Source: Gammaproteobacteria bacterium
GTDB lineage: Bacteria; Pseudomonadota; Gammaproteobacteria; Pseudomonadales; Azotimanducaceae
DNA: 64,000 nt
Assembly (NCBI GenBank): GCA_009841635.1
Contig: VXLJ01000042.1
Coordinates: 62,001-126,000, forward strand
Reading direction: 5' to 3'
The notes below the pieces were generated by a model. That model ran no database searches. It was given only the letters and a program-made list of their open reading frames with translations, and had not been told where the DNA came from. This document shows positions 27,808-36,977 of the stretch, one piece after another (within the stretch, counting starts at the first letter, position 1; every line of letters begins with the position of its first letter). The position numbers and the translations under genes are program-made.

Positions 27808-28686
27808 ATGCTGACTGAAACACCCAGCTCCCATATCTACTTTTCACAGCGACTGCGCTTGCATTATGTAGATTGGGGCAATGAGGACGCACCGCCACTT
27901 TTACTCATTCATGGCGGCCGAGACCATTGTCGAAATTGGGATTGGGTAGCCTCCGAATTGCGCAATGACTACCACGTCATCGCCCCTGATTTACGAGGTC
28001 ATGGGGACTCGCAGTGGATGGTTGGCGGTGGCTACCTTCACATCGATTACGTGTACGACATAGCTCAATTAGTGCAACAGAAGCACATGTCGCCCGTCAC
28101 CGTGATGGGGCATTCTCTCGGCGGGTCGATTTCATTGATCTACGCGGGGCTTTATCCAGAGACGATTACCAAACTTATTTCTATCGAAGGTATGGGCACA
28201 CCACCGCGCTGGTCCCACGCGGGAAACCAGCCGAAGGTTGAGTCGCGGCTGCAGAATTGGATAAACAGCCTGCGCCACCTTTCGAGCCGCTCGCCACGGA
28301 AATATGCGACATTGGAAGATGCATTTCATAGGATGCAGACGGAAAATCCACATCTTACGGAAGAACAAGCACGCCATTTGACCATTCATGGCAGCAATCA
28401 AAATGAAGATGGCACATTCAGCTGGAAGTTTGATAACTACGTCCGCACCTTCGCACCGATTGGGTTGTCCGACGAAGAAATACAGTCGCTCTATGCGCGC
28501 ATAAACGCCCCCACGCTGCTTATATACGGGAAGGAATCGTGGGCGAGCGATCCTGGTCGCGATGGGCGTGCGCGTGCATTCAAGCATGTAGAAGTAGCAG
28601 GCATTGACGACGCAGGCCACTGGAGTCATCACGACCAATTCAACGATTTCATCTCGATCGTAAAAAACTTTCTGGCTAGTGACTAA
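27808..28686 (+). CDS. Alpha/beta hydrolase
   Basis: 292 residues from ATG 27808, preferred over GTG/TTG codons upstream because homology-like sequence begins near HIYFSQRLRLHYVDWG. The nucleophile elbow GHSLGGS (~104), oxyanion-region HGGRDHCRNWDWV, the acid in the KESWASDP region and His in DDAGHWSHHD complete the fold. Substrate unknown. The last eight bases overlap the start of the CinA-like/nucleotidyltransferase gene, suggesting coupling. Confidence 0.88.
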   Translation: MLTETPSSHIYFSQRLRLHYVDWGNEDAPPLLLIHGGRDHCRNWDWVASELRNDYHVIAPDLRGHGDSQWMVGGGYLHIDYVYDIAQLVQQKHMSPVTVMGHSLGGSISLIYAGLYPETITKLISIEGMGTPPRWSHAGNQPKVESRLQNWINSLRHLSSRSPRKYATLEDAFHRMQTENPHLTEEQARHLTIHGSNQNEDGTFSWKFDNYVRTFAPIGLSDEEIQSLYARINAPTLLIYGKESWASDPGRDGRARAFKHVEVAGIDDAGHWSHHDQFNDFISIVKNFLASD

Positions 28687-29770
28687 ATTCGCGCCACTTT
28701 TCGATTCGCCTTGGCAAGGAGTCTTTTACACAGCAGGCGGTTCACTACTCATTTCAGATCTCGGCACCACCCCGGGTGCTTCAAGTACGCTCCTGTATGC
28801 ATCCATTCCCTATAGCGGTCATGCTTGGCGAGACGTTTTAGGCTACATGCCCGTTAAGCACGTGACAACGTATGGTGCCCGGCAATTGGCGATGCAAGCT
28901 ATGTTGCGCGCTCGACGTATGGTCGCTGCGGAAGCCGCAGATCATGTGTTCGGCTTAGGCATTACAGCCGCACTTCGAACGTCGCGCGCCAAACGAGGCG
29001 ATCACCGAGCTTGCGTGGCATTACAAACGCCGCGTAAGACAATGGCCTGGCACATTCCTTTTGAAAAAGAAGCGTTGTCTCGCCTTGAGGAAGAAAGAAA
29101 ACTGGCCGATCTGGCATTCGAACTGCTGCTGGCCGGTCTTGAGCTTAGTTCGACACAACAACCCTTTGAGCCAACGGAAATCGGCGAGTGTTCCGAAGCT
29201 ACATCTGTTCTGTTCGCGGACGCCCCTGCAATCATCGGCGAGCCTGGCTTGGCGGTCATGCCCGGTGCGTTCAACCCACTACACGATGGTCACCAAAAAA
29301 TGCGGGCATTGGCCGAGCAACGACTAGGTCAACGTGTTGTGTACGAATTAAGTGTTCGCAATGTCGACAAACCGCATTTGGACTGCGTCGACCTGCAAGA
29401 ACGCATGCCTCTGTTTTCGTCTGATGAGCTAATCCTCACGAACCAACCGCGTTTTGTTGAGAAGGCTGAGTTGCTATTCAAGAAAGCTGGCGGTACCTAT
29501 GTGGTCGGGGCTGACACCATTCAGCGCATCGACGAATCACGCTATTACGGCTCGCATGCGGATCGCGACGTCGCTGTTGCGCGGCTCGCTGCGCTCGGTG
29601 TTCGCTTTCTTGTATTCGGCCGATCAATCGGCAATCAATTTATCACCTTAGAACGCTTGCATTTAGGTGACGATTTGCGCGCATTATGTGAAGGAATAAA
29701 CGAAGAGGACTTTCGCATTGATATGTCTTCAACGCAAATAAGAGCGGCATCGCAACGCACCGATTCCTAA
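28679..29770 (+). CDS. CinA-C-like domain fused to HxGH-type nucleotidyltransferase
   Basis: 363 residues from GTG 28679. Residues ~10-155 resemble the CinA C-terminal/PncC fold: YTAGGSLLISDLGTTPGASSTLLYASIPYS, then VFGLGITAALRTSRAKRGDHRACVAL. The usual catalytic TAESCTGG is here TAGGS. Residues ~190-360 are a nucleotidyltransferase: PGAFNPLHDGHQKM carries the HxGH-type signature and RIDMSSTQIR resembles the NadD C-terminal motif. PncC makes NaMN from NMN and NadD adenylates NaMN, so a combined NAD-salvage role is attractive but unproven. Proteins with this architecture also occur in plants, with no assigned function that I can recall. It is translationally coupled to the upstream hydrolase. 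Confidence 0.8.
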   Translation: MTKFAPLFDSPWQGVFYTAGGSLLISDLGTTPGASSTLLYASIPYSGHAWRDVLGYMPVKHVTTYGARQLAMQAMLRARRMVAAEAADHVFGLGITAALRTSRAKRGDHRACVALQTPRKTMAWHIPFEKEALSRLEEERKLADLAFELLLAGLELSSTQQPFEPTEIGECSEATSVLFADAPAIIGEPGLAVMPGAFNPLHDGHQKMRALAEQRLGQRVVYELSVRNVDKPHLDCVDLQERMPLFSSDELILTNQPRFVEKAELLFKKAGGTYVVGADTIQRIDESRYYGSHADRDVAVARLAALGVRFLVFGRSIGNQFITLERLHLGDDLRALCEGINEEDFRIDMSSTQIRAASQRTDS

Positions 29771-29780
29771 GTTTGCCGCG

Positions 29781-31217
29781 CTAAGTTGATCGAGTCTTGG
29801 CGGACGCTTGCTGGGTTTGGTCTTCGTTCTCCGAGTCCGCATGCGCCGTTTCGCGCAAAGCTTCCGGGTTCAGTTGCACAAGACTCTTCCATCGATCGGT
29901 TCTGAACCTGCCAATTAGCAATGCGCCTTTTACGAGATTTTCGACAACCATCGCGCCAAATAACCAAATCACATCGGCTTTGATTAGGACACAGACGAAT
30001 GCGATAACACAACGAATACCAAGCAAGCCGATCAATGTCGCAATCATTGGGAAACGCGTGTCGCCTGCCCCGCGTAGCGCACCACCGATGGCGAACTCGA
30101 TGGCCATCAAAGGATTGGTAAGCGCTAACATCCATGCTATCTGCACAGAATAGCGAACCGTTTGCGGATCTGGGTCTTCGAGGAAGAAATACACCAGTCG
30201 CTCAGCGTTGAAGACAACAAGCACCGAAAACGCACTCATCGAAGCAATCGCGTAACTCAGTGCACGCCATCCGCTACGAACCGCGCCATTCGGATCGTTC
30301 GCGCCTAAATGCTGACCTGACAGCGTCGATCCGGCGACCGAAAAACCATAACCAACAACCATGCAAACCATGAACATGGTCCCGGCGATGGAATATGCCG
30401 CAAAAGCCGAAGTCGGATAGTTGTTACCAAGCAGAATCAAGAATAAAAAGTAGCCGACTTGAAAGACCATCATTTCAATACCGGCTGGGTAGCCTACGTT
30501 CGCAAGTTGCTTGAACCGATGCATGGCGTACCACCCGACCCGAATATACGCTACTCGAAGCCACTGCGCCATCCACAACAGCATGCTTATGACGCCACCT
30601 ACTAGACCCGCGACACCAATTGCGATGGCGGCGCCAGTCACTCCTAAGGCGGGAAAGCCCCAGTTCCCAAGCACCAACGCATAGAGCAGTGGGACATTGA
30701 CCACATTCACGACAACGCTGATCCAAAACGGTGTCCATGCGTCGCCAGCGGCTCGCAACGCTGCGCCTATCGTGTAGTTCACAGCAAATCCGAGATTGAA
30801 CACCGCCATCCAGGCGATGTTGTCCGCAGCCAAACGAGTGGTCTCCTCGTCAAGACCAAAAATGACCGCGATCTCATACGCAAACAAGATCACTGGTATC
30901 GCCGTCACGATGCTAGCCGCGCTTGCCAAGACGAGACTCGCCATGGTCATGTGACTCGCTTCACGAAACGCCTGGGCTCCCCAAGACCTGGCTACTAACG
31001 CTGTGGTACCGGCCGTGATCGCCATGAGCAATGCTTGCGTTGCGAAAAAGACCCGTTGCCCCATCCCGACCGCTGCGATCGCTTGCTCGCCTAATTCACC
31101 GACAAATTTCGTCTGCGCAATGGCAACAAACGAGAACAGCAAATTGGTTACGATGGCTGGGAATGCCAAGCTACCGAGTTTCGGTCGTTCTGCTGTCTGT
31201 TTTTTGCTAGGTAACAT
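29781..31217 (-). CDS. MATE family multidrug/toxin efflux transporter
   Basis: 478 residues from ATG 31217; upstream starts would overlap the divergent crotonase. Twelve hydrophobic segments are spaced across the protein, and the two MATE halves begin with LAFPAIVTNLLFSFVAIAQTKF and QLANVGYPAGIEMMVFQVG. Typical MATE pieces GAALRAAGDAWTPFW and GGALRGAGDTRFPM are present in equivalent positions of each half. It would export drugs, metabolites or toxins with Na+ or H+ at the inner membrane. It is divergent from the enoyl-CoA hydratase (29 bp between starts). Confidence 0.93.
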   Translation of the reverse strand: MLPSKKQTAERPKLGSLAFPAIVTNLLFSFVAIAQTKFVGELGEQAIAAVGMGQRVFFATQALLMAITAGTTALVARSWGAQAFREASHMTMASLVLASAASIVTAIPVILFAYEIAVIFGLDEETTRLAADNIAWMAVFNLGFAVNYTIGAALRAAGDAWTPFWISVVVNVVNVPLLYALVLGNWGFPALGVTGAAIAIGVAGLVGGVISMLLWMAQWLRVAYIRVGWYAMHRFKQLANVGYPAGIEMMVFQVGYFLFLILLGNNYPTSAFAAYSIAGTMFMVCMVVGYGFSVAGSTLSGQHLGANDPNGAVRSGWRALSYAIASMSAFSVLVVFNAERLVYFFLEDPDPQTVRYSVQIAWMLALTNPLMAIEFAIGGALRGAGDTRFPMIATLIGLLGIRCVIAFVCVLIKADVIWLFGAMVVENLVKGALLIGRFRTDRWKSLVQLNPEALRETAHADSENEDQTQQASAKTRST

Positions 31218-31246
31218 CTGCGCTTTCAATTTCTGAGTCGAAGTAC

Positions 31247-32050
31247 GTGGCCAGTCAATATCCAGATATCGAAGTGTCGCAAGCCGGTGCGGTAGGGTTG
31301 GTTGAAATTCAACGCCCACCACACAATTTTTTTGATGTTACGCTGATTCATCAGATCGCCGATGCATTCAATAAGTTTGACGAAGATGCCAGCTGTCGAG
31401 CGATCGTCCTCGCATCGCAAGGCAAATCCTTTTGCGCTGGTGCGAATTTTGGCAACGACGCCGATGAACACTCGGCCAATGAAGAGTTTACCGAAGCAGG
31501 ATTTCGCAACCAGACTGGTTCACTATACGAAGAAGGCGTCCGCTTGTTTCGGTCTAAAACACCGCTCGTAGCCGCGATTCAAGGTGCCGCCATTGGCGGA
31601 GGTTTAGGTCTCTCATTAGTGGCCGATTTTCGCGTGGCAGCCCCAGAGGCGCGCTTCGCAGCGAACTTCGTCAAGCTCGGCATCCATCCAGGATTTGGAC
31701 TAACAGTCACCTTGCCGCGCTTAGTTGGTCAGCAATTCGCGAATTTGATGTTCTTCACCGGACGTCGAATCAAAGGTGAAGAAGCCTTAAGTCGTGGTTT
31801 GGTCGACGTGCTTGTACCGCTTGACGAATTGCGCGATACGGCACTTGCACTGGCCAAAGAAATTGCCGAAAACGCACCGCTAGCGGTCGCTTCCACTCGT
31901 GCTACCACGCGGCAAGGCTTGGCCGACGCGATCAAAGTAGCGACGGATCATGAATTGAAGGAACAACAGTGGCTGCGTGAAACGGCCGATGCAAAAGAAG
32001 GCATCCTAGCGGTCGCGGAGCGCCGTGCTGGGAACTTTCAAGGTCGCTAA
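31247..32050 (+). CDS. Enoyl-CoA hydratase/isomerase family protein (atypical active site)
   Basis: 267 residues from GTG 31247. Crotonase fold: SQGKSFCAGANFG and IQGAAIGGGLGLSLVADFRVA build the oxyanion hole. In the FAANFVKLGIHPGFG region the usual catalytic Glu of the crotonase motif (QPE) is replaced by a non-acidic residue, so simple hydratase chemistry is doubtful. It could be an isomerase, a thioesterase-like member or a hydratase with relocated residues. An LLM oxidoreductase and an SDR follow closely, so these three genes form a probable operon. Confidence 0.85.
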   Translation: MASQYPDIEVSQAGAVGLVEIQRPPHNFFDVTLIHQIADAFNKFDEDASCRAIVLASQGKSFCAGANFGNDADEHSANEEFTEAGFRNQTGSLYEEGVRLFRSKTPLVAAIQGAAIGGGLGLSLVADFRVAAPEARFAANFVKLGIHPGFGLTVTLPRLVGQQFANLMFFTGRRIKGEEALSRGLVDVLVPLDELRDTALALAKEIAENAPLAVASTRATTRQGLADAIKVATDHELKEQQWLRETADAKEGILAVAERRAGNFQGR

Positions 32051-32070
32051 CCGACGCACGAGTAAAAAAG

Positions 32071-32943
32071 ATGGAACTTGGACAACTTGGCGTTTGGTAT
32101 TTCACCGACGGCATGAGCGCAACGGAAGCGGCGGATTGTGCGAAGCGTATCGAAGCCATGGGGTATGCGGCCCTATGGATTCCCGAAACAGTTGGGCGCA
32201 ACCCATTCGTGCACGCTTCATGGTTGTTGGCTAATACGACATCTCTCGTCATCGCAACTGGGATTGCGAACATTTACCACCGAGAACCCGGTGTCACACT
32301 CGCTGCGCAGCATACCCTTGCAGAGCAAAGTAACGACCGTTTTCTACTCGGCTTAGGGGTCTCACACAAACCGCTCGTTGAGGGATTGCGTGGTCTAACC
32401 TATGGGAAACCTGTGGCGACGATGCGTACCTACCTGCAAAAAATGAAAGCCTCACCCTACGCCGCGCCTAAAGCGGCGCAAGACCCGAAAACAGTCATCG
32501 CAGCGCTCGGGCCCAAGATGCTGGAATTAGCTGCAACCGAAGTCGACGGTGCGCATCCTTATTTCACATCACCTGCTCACACCAAAATGGCGCGAGAAAT
32601 CATGGGTCCCCATGCGTGGTTGTGCGTCGAGCAGAAAGTGATCATGGATACCGATCCGGAGCGTGCCCGTGCGACCGCGCGACGTTCAGCTTCAACGTAT
32701 CAAGGTTTGCCAAACTATCGAAACAACTGGCTGCGTATGGGATTAACTGAGGACGACATCAATGAAGCAGGGTCGGACGCCTTCATAGACGCGACTTTTG
32801 CTTGGGGAGATCGAGATGCCATTCAAGAACGCATTGACGCACACCTAGCAGCTGGCGCAAGTCATGTCTGCATCCAACCAATCCGTTCTGATGGTCAAAT
32901 CCAACAACCTGATTGGGACGCGCTTGAAGTTCTTTCGAGGTAA
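32071..32943 (+). CDS. LLM-class flavin/F420-dependent oxidoreductase
   Basis: 290 residues from ATG 32071. The luciferase-like TIM-barrel is seen from the N-terminal GQLGVWYFTDGMSATEAADCA and the motif ALWIPETVGRNPFVHASWLLANTT. The pattern SNDRFLLGLGVSHKPLVEGLRG fits the F420-dependent TIGR03620-type subgroup. I cannot tell F420 from FMN by eye. It lies 20 bp after the crotonase and eight bp before an SDR, suggesting a catabolic operon. Confidence 0.85.
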   Translation: MELGQLGVWYFTDGMSATEAADCAKRIEAMGYAALWIPETVGRNPFVHASWLLANTTSLVIATGIANIYHREPGVTLAAQHTLAEQSNDRFLLGLGVSHKPLVEGLRGLTYGKPVATMRTYLQKMKASPYAAPKAAQDPKTVIAALGPKMLELAATEVDGAHPYFTSPAHTKMAREIMGPHAWLCVEQKVIMDTDPERARATARRSASTYQGLPNYRNNWLRMGLTEDDINEAGSDAFIDATFAWGDRDAIQERIDAHLAAGASHVCIQPIRSDGQIQQPDWDALEVLSR

Positions 32944-32951
32944 CTAAAACG

Positions 32952-33620
32952 ATGGGTAGATTTGACAATACCAACGTCACCGTAACAGGCGCTGCAGGTG
33001 CCCTAGGCTTAGCTGTAGCAAGCGCATTTGAAGCGGAAGGCGCAGTGGTTGCCGGGATTGACGTCATCCATGCAGAAACTTCGTTTGATTTACATCAAGC
33101 CGATTTGACGGACCCCGCAGACGCCAAACGAGTCGTACAGGACATCGGCAGGATCGATGTGCTTGCGAACATAGCAGGCGGTTTCACCATGGGCGATAGC
33201 GTTGCGAACACGAGCGACGAGACCTGGGATTTCATGTACAACCTGAATGCTCGCACGGTATTCAACATGATTCGTGCGGTAGTCCCGCAAATGTCCGAGC
33301 GGCGCGCCGGTAAGATCGTGAACATAGGTGCACGCAACGGTCTCGTGGGAATTCCCAACATGGCTGCCTATTCAGCATCGAAGAGCGTCGTGATTCGCTT
33401 GACCGAAAGTCTGGCCGAAGAGCTGAAAGCGCTAAACGTCAACGTCAATTGCATCTTACCAAGCATCATCGATACACCTCGTAATCGCGAAGATATGCCG
33501 AAAGCCGACTTTTCCGCATGGGTCACACCTGACGCGATGGCAAGAGTGGTGCTGTTTCTAGCCTCGCGTGAAGCAGACCCAATTCATGGGGCCGCTTTGC
33601 CAGTGACGGGGTTAGCGTAA
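32952..33620 (+). CDS. Short-chain dehydrogenase/reductase
   Basis: 222 residues from ATG 32952. The cofactor motif is VTGAAGALGLAVA. VLANIAGG corresponds to the NNAG region, and the catalytic YSASKSVV (Tyr-x3-Lys) follows NIGARNGLVG, where the expected Ser is not at its usual position (GARN). C-terminal HGAALPVTGLA closes it. Last gene of the crotonase-LLM-SDR run; its 3' end is two bases from the convergent flavin reductase. Confidence 0.87.
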   Translation: MGRFDNTNVTVTGAAGALGLAVASAFEAEGAVVAGIDVIHAETSFDLHQADLTDPADAKRVVQDIGRIDVLANIAGGFTMGDSVANTSDETWDFMYNLNARTVFNMIRAVVPQMSERRAGKIVNIGARNGLVGIPNMAAYSASKSVVIRLTESLAEELKALNVNVNCILPSIIDTPRNREDMPKADFSAWVTPDAMARVVLFLASREADPIHGAALPVTGLA

Positions 33621-33622
33621 GA

Positions 33623-34111
33623 CTAGCTAGCCGGTTCGAAATGACCGTAGGTTCCTTGAAAAAATAGTAAGGGGCCAAGCTCTGGCCGGTCTACCTGCAA
33701 GCCGCCAACCTCAGCAACCACGATCGTGTGATCGCCTCCTTCATGTTCCACGCTCAGCGTGCAATCGATGGTCGCGATGACGCCATCTAGTGCGGGCGTA
33801 CCGCTAGCTTTGTTGGGATGCCAAGCGATTTTCGCAACTTCACCTGAGACCGCAAATGCGTCGCTGATCTCACCTTGATGCTCCGAGAGCACATTAATGC
33901 AAAACTTGCCTAAGCGTCTTATACGCGGCCAGCTAGTCGAGCTGTTTTGTACGCAAAAAAGGACTAGCGGCGGCTCAAGGGAGAGCGACACGAACGATTG
34001 AGCTGCAAAGCCAACCAATTCCTCATCTTCATTGCCGGTGATTACGACCACACCAGTCGCGAAGTGGCTGACGACATGTCGAAAGTCCGCGAGGTCAAAT
34101 GTTCTAGACAC
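33623..34111 (-). CDS. Flavin reductase-like domain protein (HpaC type)
   Basis: 162 residues. The HpaC-like split-barrel is recognisable from ADFRHVVSHFATGVVVITG, GFAAQSFVSLSLEPPLVLFCV and a C-terminal GDHTIVVAEVGGLQ then PLLFFQGTYGHF. These proteins supply reduced FMN/FAD to two-component monooxygenases. No monooxygenase is adjacent, although an LLM protein lies just across the convergent junction. Soluble and cytoplasmic. Confidence 0.9.
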   Translation of the reverse strand: MSRTFDLADFRHVVSHFATGVVVITGNEDEELVGFAAQSFVSLSLEPPLVLFCVQNSSTSWPRIRRLGKFCINVLSEHQGEISDAFAVSGEVAKIAWHPNKASGTPALDGVIATIDCTLSVEHEGGDHTIVVAEVGGLQVDRPELGPLLFFQGTYGHFEPAS

Positions 34112-34176
34112 TTGTTTCTAGAGGTTTAGCGCGCAGGTGGGTTGCATATTGTGCGTAGTAGTCCCGCCTTCAAGCG

Positions 34177-35652
34177 TTACGCAGCTTGCACGTAGGGGTA
34201 TAGCTCGTCCAGTGGCATGGAAGCGCCATCAGCTTGCACGATACGGCAATGTTCCCGCCGCAGTGCTCGCGGTTCGGATACGCCGCATGAATGTGCGATT
34301 GTCGCTAGTTCTTTACGAATACCCATGGCGTATTGATAGACTCGCTCCGCTTTGTCTGTGGGGTCAAGCCCACGCTGCAAACTCTTGTTATGTGTCGTTA
34401 TGCCTGTCGGACACGTGTTTTTATTGCACTGCAATGCTTGAATGCATCCAAGCGCAAACATGAAGCCTCGTGCACTCACAACGAAATTTGCACCAGCACA
34501 TACAGCCCAGGCTACGCCGGTTGGTGTGATCATCTTGCCACTTGCGATCACCCGGATTCGGTCGCGCAGGCCAAATCGCGAGAGCGTATCGACGACCTTC
34601 GGCAAGCTTTCACGAATCGGAATACCGACATTGTCGATTAAGCTCATCGGCGCGGCGCCGGTACCGCCATCCGCGCTATCGACCGTAATGAAATCTGGCG
34701 CACATTCGCTACCGCGCACATTGATCAGCTCACAAAGTTCCTCTAGCCAACCAAACGACCCCATGACGGTTTTAAACCCGGTAGGCTTCTTGGTAATCTC
34801 TCGAATGCGGTTTACAAAATCCAATATATCCGGCACTGAATTAATCTCGATGTGCCGATTCGGTGACATCGATGCTTGACCTACAGGAATCTTGCGTACG
34901 GCGGCAATTTCTTTTGTGACCTTAGCCGCTGGCAGAATCCCACCTTTACCGGGCTTTGCGCCTTGTGAGATTTTGATTTCGAACATCCGTACTTGCTCAT
35001 GACTCGCCACTTCGCGTAGTCGCTCCTCCGATAGCAAACCAGCATCATCGCGCACGCCATACTTCGCCGTACCAATTTGAAAAACGATGTCACCACCTGC
35101 GTTCAAATGGTGTTCAGATAGTCCGCCTTCTCCCGTGTTGAGCCATATGCCTGCTCGCTTTGCGCCTTGCGTTAGTGCCTTAAGCGCTGGTACCGACACA
35201 GCGCCAAAACTCATGCCTGAGACATTGAAAATGTAGCGGTGCAAGAAAGGATGATCTGTGTGCGGACCAATGATTAACGGGGTGATTTCGCGGTTCTCTT
35301 CTTCTAGGGTTGGGAACATTGTGTTGGCGAACATCACCGTGCCAACTGGTCGCAAATCCCTCGTTGACCCGAACGCCGTCGTGTTATCGTTGTTTTTTGC
35401 GGCGCGGTAAACCCAAGTTCGCTCGGCTCGATTGAATGGCAGCTCTTCGCGGTCCATTGCAAAGAAATACTGGCGAAAGAACTCGCCTAGCGACTCGAAG
35501 AGATAACGAAATCGTCCAATGACCGGATAGTTACGGCGTATCGCATGCTTCGTCTGCGTTCGATCGATGACATACAGCACGACCACCACTAAGGCTATGG
35601 TGCCCAATAGGAACAGGAAAACCTGCACCATGATGTCCAGCAGATTAATCAT
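34177..35652 (-). CDS. FMN-binding glutamate synthase-like protein, membrane-anchored
   Basis: 491 residues from ATG 35652, which has a very good AGGAG seven bases before it; upstream starts are less likely. An N-terminal transmembrane helix (VQVFLFLLGTIALVVVVLYV) anchors it, and the rest is the GltB-type FMN-binding barrel: FNVSGMSFGAVSVPALKALTQGA, GEGGLSEHHL, KISQGAKPGKGGILP, TVDSADGGTGAAP and the 3Fe-4S-like cysteines CIQALQCNKNTCPTGI. It lacks the amidotransferase domain, so it is not complete glutamate synthase. Its true reaction is unknown. Confidence 0.9.
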   Translation of the reverse strand: MINLLDIMVQVFLFLLGTIALVVVVLYVIDRTQTKHAIRRNYPVIGRFRYLFESLGEFFRQYFFAMDREELPFNRAERTWVYRAAKNNDNTTAFGSTRDLRPVGTVMFANTMFPTLEEENREITPLIIGPHTDHPFLHRYIFNVSGMSFGAVSVPALKALTQGAKRAGIWLNTGEGGLSEHHLNAGGDIVFQIGTAKYGVRDDAGLLSEERLREVASHEQVRMFEIKISQGAKPGKGGILPAAKVTKEIAAVRKIPVGQASMSPNRHIEINSVPDILDFVNRIREITKKPTGFKTVMGSFGWLEELCELINVRGSECAPDFITVDSADGGTGAAPMSLIDNVGIPIRESLPKVVDTLSRFGLRDRIRVIASGKMITPTGVAWAVCAGANFVVSARGFMFALGCIQALQCNKNTCPTGITTHNKSLQRGLDPTDKAERVYQYAMGIRKELATIAHSCGVSEPRALRREHCRIVQADGASMPLDELYPYVQAA

Positions 35653-36028
35653 CGTCGATCTCCTAGGATGACGCGGCGGCAACCCGCAACTAGCTAGTTT
35701 CTATAAAAGAGTCCATCTGCCAAATCGCGCTAGGCCTACATCTTGATTTAATGATGCCGAATATTAGGGGTGTAAATCAATGAGTTGAGCCAGTGCGAGC
35801 TAGCACGGCTAGTGTTTTCTTCCTTGCTAGTAAGTAAGGCGTTTACTTCGTTTCATATACAACAAGCTGCCGAACATTGGCTCGCGTAGCCGTTTTGGGA
35901 TGTGCGATCGATATTGCTAAATACCAGCATGCGTGTTAACGGTCTCTGCTGCCTATCGCTAATTCAGCAGTAAATGCCATAGTTGCTCGAATAGATAATC
36001 GCGCATCCTTTGCTTTTTTGTGTGAGCC
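35653..36028. other. 376-bp divergent intergenic region
   Basis: Separates the glutamate synthase-like gene (minus) and the esterase (plus). No coding frame or RNA gene seen. It holds one palindrome (35832-35848) that could be an operator, and must contain promoters for both neighbours. Confidence 0.5.
35832..35848. promoter_or_regulatory. Palindromic candidate operator
   Basis: AAGTAA at 35832-35837 and TTACTT at 35843-35848 form a perfect inverted repeat with a five-base centre (GGCGT). The size suits a dimeric repressor of the TetR type. No repressor gene is adjacent. Confidence 0.35.
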
Positions 36029-36958
36029 GTGCCGTTAATCGTTGAATACCAAGCACTACTCGATCAATTAGCGGAAGCTGCGGCACCTGCATTGACGCAA
36101 ATGCCTGTCGAAGCCGGCCGCGAAATGTTTCGTGTTGCGCAACCTGAACGGCCCGATATCGAAGTCAAGTCAGTGGAAAATCGAACGATCGAAGGACGAA
36201 ATGGCTCGATTCCGATTCGAATCTACTCGCCGACGGGTTCGGGTCCCTTCCCTGTGACCATGATGTTTCATGGCGGCGGTTGGGTCATTGGGGATTTGAT
36301 GACGGTAGACGCCCAATCAAGGCAAGTCTGCAATCAGGTAGGATGTGTAGTCGTTGCTGTCGACTACCGACTTGCGCCTGAACATCGATTTCCGGCCGCG
36401 ACCGAGGATTGTTTCGACGCGACAGCATGGGTGCATGCGAACTCATCTGCAATAAATGCCGACCCCAATCGGCTAGCCGTGTCAGGTGACAGTGCAGGAG
36501 GCAATTTAGCTGCGGTCGTCGCGCAAATGGCACGAGATGAAGCAGGACCACCCTTGGTATTTCAACTGCTTGTATACCCCGTCACAAACGGGCACGTCTT
36601 CGAAACGGCATCCTATCGCGAAAACGCGGAAGGTTATATGCTCACTGCAGAAGCAATGCACTGGTTTTGGGACCACTATGCAGATTCGAACGACCGAACC
36701 CACCCCTACGCGTCGCCATTGCTCTCGAAAGAACTGTCTAACCTTCCGGCTGCATACGTACAAGTGGCCGAATTCGATCCCTTGCGCGACGAAGGCCTAC
36801 AGTACGCTGAAGCGTTAGCGAACGCAGGCGTTAGTGTTCGTTCTACGTGCTACGATGGCTTCATTCACGGCTTCTTTTCGCATTTCGACACCATTCCTCC
36901 GACGCGGGTTGCCATGGACGATGCATGCATCGCGTTACGCGAGGCGTTTAACTCGTAA
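36029..36958 (+). CDS. Hormone-sensitive-lipase-like alpha/beta hydrolase (esterase)
   Basis: 309 residues from GTG 36029. The HSL-family HGGGWVIGDL oxyanion motif (~87) and nucleophile SGDSAGGNLAA (~152) are intact. The catalytic Asp is expected in AEFDPLRDEG and His in GFIHGFFSH. It probably hydrolyses short acyl esters or lactones. It is followed 20 bp later by an SDR with a strong ribosome binding site, so the two may be an operon. Confidence 0.92.
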   Translation: MPLIVEYQALLDQLAEAAAPALTQMPVEAGREMFRVAQPERPDIEVKSVENRTIEGRNGSIPIRIYSPTGSGPFPVTMMFHGGGWVIGDLMTVDAQSRQVCNQVGCVVVAVDYRLAPEHRFPAATEDCFDATAWVHANSSAINADPNRLAVSGDSAGGNLAAVVAQMARDEAGPPLVFQLLVYPVTNGHVFETASYRENAEGYMLTAEAMHWFWDHYADSNDRTHPYASPLLSKELSNLPAAYVQVAEFDPLRDEGLQYAEALANAGVSVRSTCYDGFIHGFFSHFDTIPPTRVAMDDACIALREAFNS

Positions 36959-36977
36959 TTAACAAGAGGAGGAAGCC

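Noticed and set aside
34177..35652. Complete glutamate synthase large subunit
   Set aside because: Only the FMN-binding part is present with a membrane anchor; the amidotransferase domain is absent.
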